Below are positions 59,148 to 61,141 of a stretch of DNA of 61,141 nt, piece after piece (positions within the stretch are counted from its first letter, which is position 1; every line of letters starts with the position of its first letter). This DNA comes from Sporolituus thermophilus DSM 23256 (GTDB taxonomy: Bacteria; Bacillota; Negativicutes; Sporomusales; Thermosinaceae), in NCBI RefSeq assembly GCF_900102435.1, contig NZ_FNBU01000017.1, forward strand, positions 1 to 61,141. Direction: 5' to 3'. A program made the position numbers and the translations under genes. The notes below the pieces were generated by a model. It saw only the letters and a list, made by a program, of their open reading frames with translations, had not been told where the DNA came from and ran no database searches.

Positions 59148-59451
59148 TTTTCCACGCCTCCCTAACTTTTTCGGCGAATTGTGAACTTCCCATTTTTTGG
59201 AGCGCAACCAATTCGGCCATTTTAACCTCTCGCGGTTCAAGGCCGAGTTTTTCCGCTACTTCGGCTACTGTGGCCGGCCTGGCACCGGCCAGGCCGTACC
59301 GCATTTTAACAATTTGCGCTTCAATATACGAAAGATACTCATCGAGTGCTCGACACAAACTTTTCTGAGCTTGCATCCTTTCACTTTCAGAAATTTTTTC
59401 TTGAAAAATTTCATCAATTCGCACCTTACCATAACCTTTCAAAGTTAACAT
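59128..59451 (-). CDS. Sigma-70 region 4-like DNA-binding protein
   Basis: A 107-aa protein. Residues 35-85 (EYLSYIEAQIVKMRYGLAGA, then PATVAEVAEKLGLEPREVKM) match the helix-turn-helix plan of sigma region 4: L...E..IV.MRYGL....T..EVAEKLGL....V. Without regions 2 and 3 it is more likely an adaptor-like regulator than a full sigma factor. ATG at 59451 lacks a good ribosome site; GTG nine codons on is an alternative. A leader nearly identical to that of trbL lies just upstream. Confidence 0.6.
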   Translation of the reverse strand: MLTLKGYGKVRIDEIFQEKISESERMQAQKSLCRALDEYLSYIEAQIVKMRYGLAGARPATVAEVAEKLGLEPREVKMAELVALQKMGSSQFAEKVREAWKNDEENA

Positions 59452-59457
59452 ATAAAG

Positions 59458-59516
59458 TTAACACAGTTATTTTGAGCTATAAAGCGGTCAAAATTTGCGC
59501 AAAGGTTTTCTATCGT
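59458..59516 (-). promoter_or_regulatory. Leader repeat B, upstream of the sigma-like gene
   Basis: Near-identical to 45091-45151: ACGATAGAAAACCTTTGCGC AAA is exactly shared, and most of the following 35 nt too. The TTTGCGCAAA palindrome is conserved. Possible TTGACC / TAACTG promoter at 16-bp spacing. Confidence 0.55.
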
Positions 59517-59559
59517 GCCGACTTTTTTTAAAAAAATCTGAGCAATGCTAGACGGGTTT

Positions 59560-59943
59560 TTAGCCATTTAATAAGATTTTATTAAACTTCTCACGAAAAG
59601 GTTTTCTGATTCTTCCATTTATCACCATCCAATCGGCAAGCGATTCTAGCATCCGTTTTTTTATTGCCCTTTTTGATTGTGTTTGATTTTCAGCAACCGC
59701 GTCATGAACAAGTTCAAGCCAGCCCATTGCATCCATGACAGCTTCTTCAAACGAATTGGCGGGGGAAGGTATCGACCCAACCGAGTCGTCGGAGTACCAC
59801 TTATTTTTTTCGGCGTCATAAAAAACAAAACTGAAAAAATCGTCGTCGTCGTAAACTTTAATAATATTTTTTTGGTCTCCGTATTCAATACTCTCAATGT
59901 CTGCCCCATATTTTTTTACCTTTTCCATTTCTACCTTTTCCAT
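59560..59943 (-). CDS. Hypothetical acidic protein
   Basis: A 127-aa protein, ATG after AAGGAGCG. The N-terminal half is beta-rich and acidic (VYDDDDFFSFVFYDAEKNKWYSD), the C-terminal half helical and basic (SKRAIKKRMLESLADWM). No family recognised. AT-rich, as are the genes around it. Confidence 0.6.
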   Translation of the reverse strand: MEKVEMEKVKKYGADIESIEYGDQKNIIKVYDDDDFFSFVFYDAEKNKWYSDDSVGSIPSPANSFEEAVMDAMGWLELVHDAVAENQTQSKRAIKKRMLESLADWMVINGRIRKPFREKFNKILLNG

Positions 59944-60140
59944 TTTTTAAAACGCTCCTTTCATTTGCAATTTTTTGCAACGCAGTGGTTAAAATCATAT
60001 GCATTTCTTGATATGTCAAACAAACAAATATTTTTTTTCGTCGTACACAAGCAAAGTTACCACCTTCCTTTTTTAAACATTACATTACTGTTTTGTTTAA
60101 ATTATACCATAAAATTTTCGAATTTTCTACTGAAAAACGT

Positions 60141-60170
60141 AAAAAACTTCGTCGTATGACGAAGTTTTTT
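60141..60170. terminator. Intrinsic terminator before the recombinase gene
   Basis: AAAAAACTTCGTC/GACGAAGTTTTTT, 13-bp perfect stem, GTAT loop. Confidence 0.8.
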
Positions 60171-60234
60171 AAACAAAATAATATATTTTGTTATAAAATT
60201 AGTTTATAATAAGAGAGGGAAGGGGGGGATAGAA

Positions 60235-60825
60235 ATGCTGCCAGTTGCGGCAAATAAAAAAGCGCTAGCTATGACGATAAATAGAAAAATACCGAAATAT
60301 TTTACACTCGACGAGGTTCGACAAATCCTAAACCCGCTCCAAAAAGAAAAGAATTATCGTGCTTGGTTTTTGTTTTTATTTTTAGTCAGAACGGGAGCGC
60401 GTGTGTCTGAAGCGTTAAGAGTTCGAGTCGCTGATATAGATTTTTCGAATAAAGTAATTTCAATTCAAACGATGAAGCGGCCGGGCAACCCGGTCCGAAG
60501 CGTCCCGATTAAAGACGATTTTATCGGCGCGATCGGCGAATATATCGCGCGTGAAGGGTTATTGCGAGAAAATAAGTTATTTAAATATAATAGGGTAACT
60601 GCGTATTTGTACGTGCGAAATCTCTGCCACGCCGCCGGCATCATGGACGACCGGGCCCATCCCCATACCTGCCGGCATACTTTTGCAATTATAAATTTAG
60701 CCCAGGGCGTGCCCGTCACGGTTGTTCAAGAATGGCTTGGTCACGCAAACATTCTCAACACGCTCATCTATACGCGAATTCTCGCGCAGCATAGCAGGGG
60801 ATTTGCCGAACAGGTGAATTGGTGA
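60235..60825 (+). CDS. Tyrosine recombinase (XerC/D-like)
   Basis: A 196-aa recombinase with a very short N-terminal part and a complete catalytic domain: Arg in RTGARVSEALR, Lys in QTMKRPG, HTCRHTF (His and Arg), WLGHANI (His) and the nucleophile Tyr in NTLIYTRIL. The small size without arm-binding domain fits a plasmid resolvase or Xer-like enzyme. It may resolve dimers or integrate the element. The ATG follows AGGGAAGGGGGG. Its 3' end coincides with repeats of the insertion sequence. Confidence 0.9.
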   Translation: MLPVAANKKALAMTINRKIPKYFTLDEVRQILNPLQKEKNYRAWFLFLFLVRTGARVSEALRVRVADIDFSNKVISIQTMKRPGNPVRSVPIKDDFIGAIGEYIAREGLLRENKLFKYNRVTAYLYVRNLCHAAGIMDDRAHPHTCRHTFAIINLAQGVPVTVVQEWLGHANILNTLIYTRILAQHSRGFAEQVNW

Positions 60826-60878
60826 ATATGTCAAGAGTCTGTGAAAATGTCACCTAAATTGGTCTATGAAAATGTCAC
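60823..60878 (+). repeat. Three TGAAAATGTCAC-type repeats: insertion-sequence end
   Basis: TGAATATGTCAA at 60823-60834, TGAAAATGTCAC at 60842-60853 and 60867-60878. Repeated transposase-binding sites at an end are typical of IS21-like elements; with a transposase end downstream, this probably marks the left end of an insertion sequence. Confidence 0.5.
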
Positions 60879-60918
60879 ACTTGTTGTATTTTGTAATCAA
60901 CCCAGGTCTGGATTTTAG

Positions 60919-60993
60919 ACTTTCTTCTGGCCGCGGTCAAGGATAAAAGCTACGCTCGCCTGTTAGGCGTCCTTGACCGCGGCCATCGAAAGT
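60919..60993. terminator. Large inverted repeat inside the insertion sequence
   Basis: GGCCGCGGTCAAGGA at 60929-60943 pairs perfectly with 60970-60984, and flanking GACTTTC (60919-60925) with GAAAGTC (60987-60993). Probably a terminator or a structural block at the IS border. Nothing else is seen between the recombinase gene and the transposase end. Confidence 0.55.
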
Positions 60994-61029
60994 CAATGTT
61001 AAGGTTGAAGGGTTGATAAATACTCCTTT

Positions 61030-61141
61030 TTAACCCAGTACTTCCGTTTTCGTGCGGTCTGGCGTATAATTACTTCCGGTGTTTGGTATTCGGAAGCCCT
61101 TACGCCAAGGGTGATCCGGGGCAGGCCGCCGTGGTGTAGGA
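61030..61141 (-). CDS. C-terminal end of a transposase, running off the window
   Basis: The last 36 codons of a leftward frame, cut by the window edge: PRRPAPDHPWRKGFRI and onward to TKTEVLG. The DHPWR.GF tail is common at the end of DDE transposases or integrase-core proteins. The family is not certain; IS21-like is suggested by the end repeats. Confidence 0.55.
   Translation of the reverse strand, partial: PTPRRPAPDHPWRKGFRIPNTGSNYTPDRTKTEVLG

Overview
The window looks like chromosome of a spore-forming Firmicute of the Negativicutes, close to Sporomusa or Thermosinus (inferred; no marker gene was searched). Strong purine-rich ribosome binding sites, spore genes (splB, a small acid-soluble spore protein, cotJABC) and Firmicute families (YmaF, YitT, DUF2935) point to a spore former. 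An RP4/IncP-like trb secretion system with outer-membrane-type TrbG and TrbI suits a Firmicute with two membranes. The chromosomal part is moderately GC-rich.

1-8.4 kb: an AT-rich stretch without convincing genes, a 3' tRNA-Gly remnant, ymaF, an SASP-like gene and splB, yitT, a citX-citG fusion, a double-HD protein and tRNA-Thr(CGT). Both tRNA ends are followed by a hairpin and short direct repeats that look like integrase arm sites. 8.5-10.6 kb: a Gfo/Idh/MocA oxidoreductase, a DUF1232 protein and a short [2Fe-2S] protein whose frame is interrupted by a UGA followed by a hairpin, best read as a selenoprotein.

10.5-20.8 kb: a catabolic locus. A FAH-family enzyme and a truncated siroheme-type protein run leftward. 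A DUF6917-like protein, RidA, a PLP enzyme, an FAD oxidoreductase and a permease run rightward. After a terminator comes a three-gene operon: a KamB-like P-loop reactivase, an 81-aa protein and a 607-aa B12-binding mutase-like protein. Together they suggest degradation of an amino acid or amino-acid derivative through a cobalamin-dependent rearrangement; the substrate is unknown. 20.9-28.5 kb: an H-NOX chemoreceptor with all O2-ligand residues, a Cys-Phe-Pro repeat protein, and a leftward sugar-acid operon (IlvD/Edd dehydratase, LarA-like protein, gluconokinase, KDPG aldolase).

28.7-41.9 kb: CNNM/CorC protein, a molybdate/sulfate-type transporter behind a Moco-type riboswitch, a YqaA-like protein, an NrdD-tail-like protein, a sigma54-type regulator lacking the GAFTGA loop, a PAS histidine kinase, trmB, DUF2935, a small EamA protein, a beta-propeller, rodA, pspC and cotJABC. 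cotJC is cut off after about 66 codons.

41.9-61.1 kb: an integrated plasmid-like conjugative element starts at the cotJC break. It carries a Rep_3 initiator with four 22-bp iterons, a leftward trb/tra operon (trbF-G-I, traG, traD, trbB-C-D-E-J-L, traF), an oriT-like inverted-repeat region, a MobA/L relaxase, three exported proteins, a sigma-region-4-like regulator, a tyrosine recombinase, and the end of an insertion sequence running off the window. Two regulatory repeat families link distant genes of the element.
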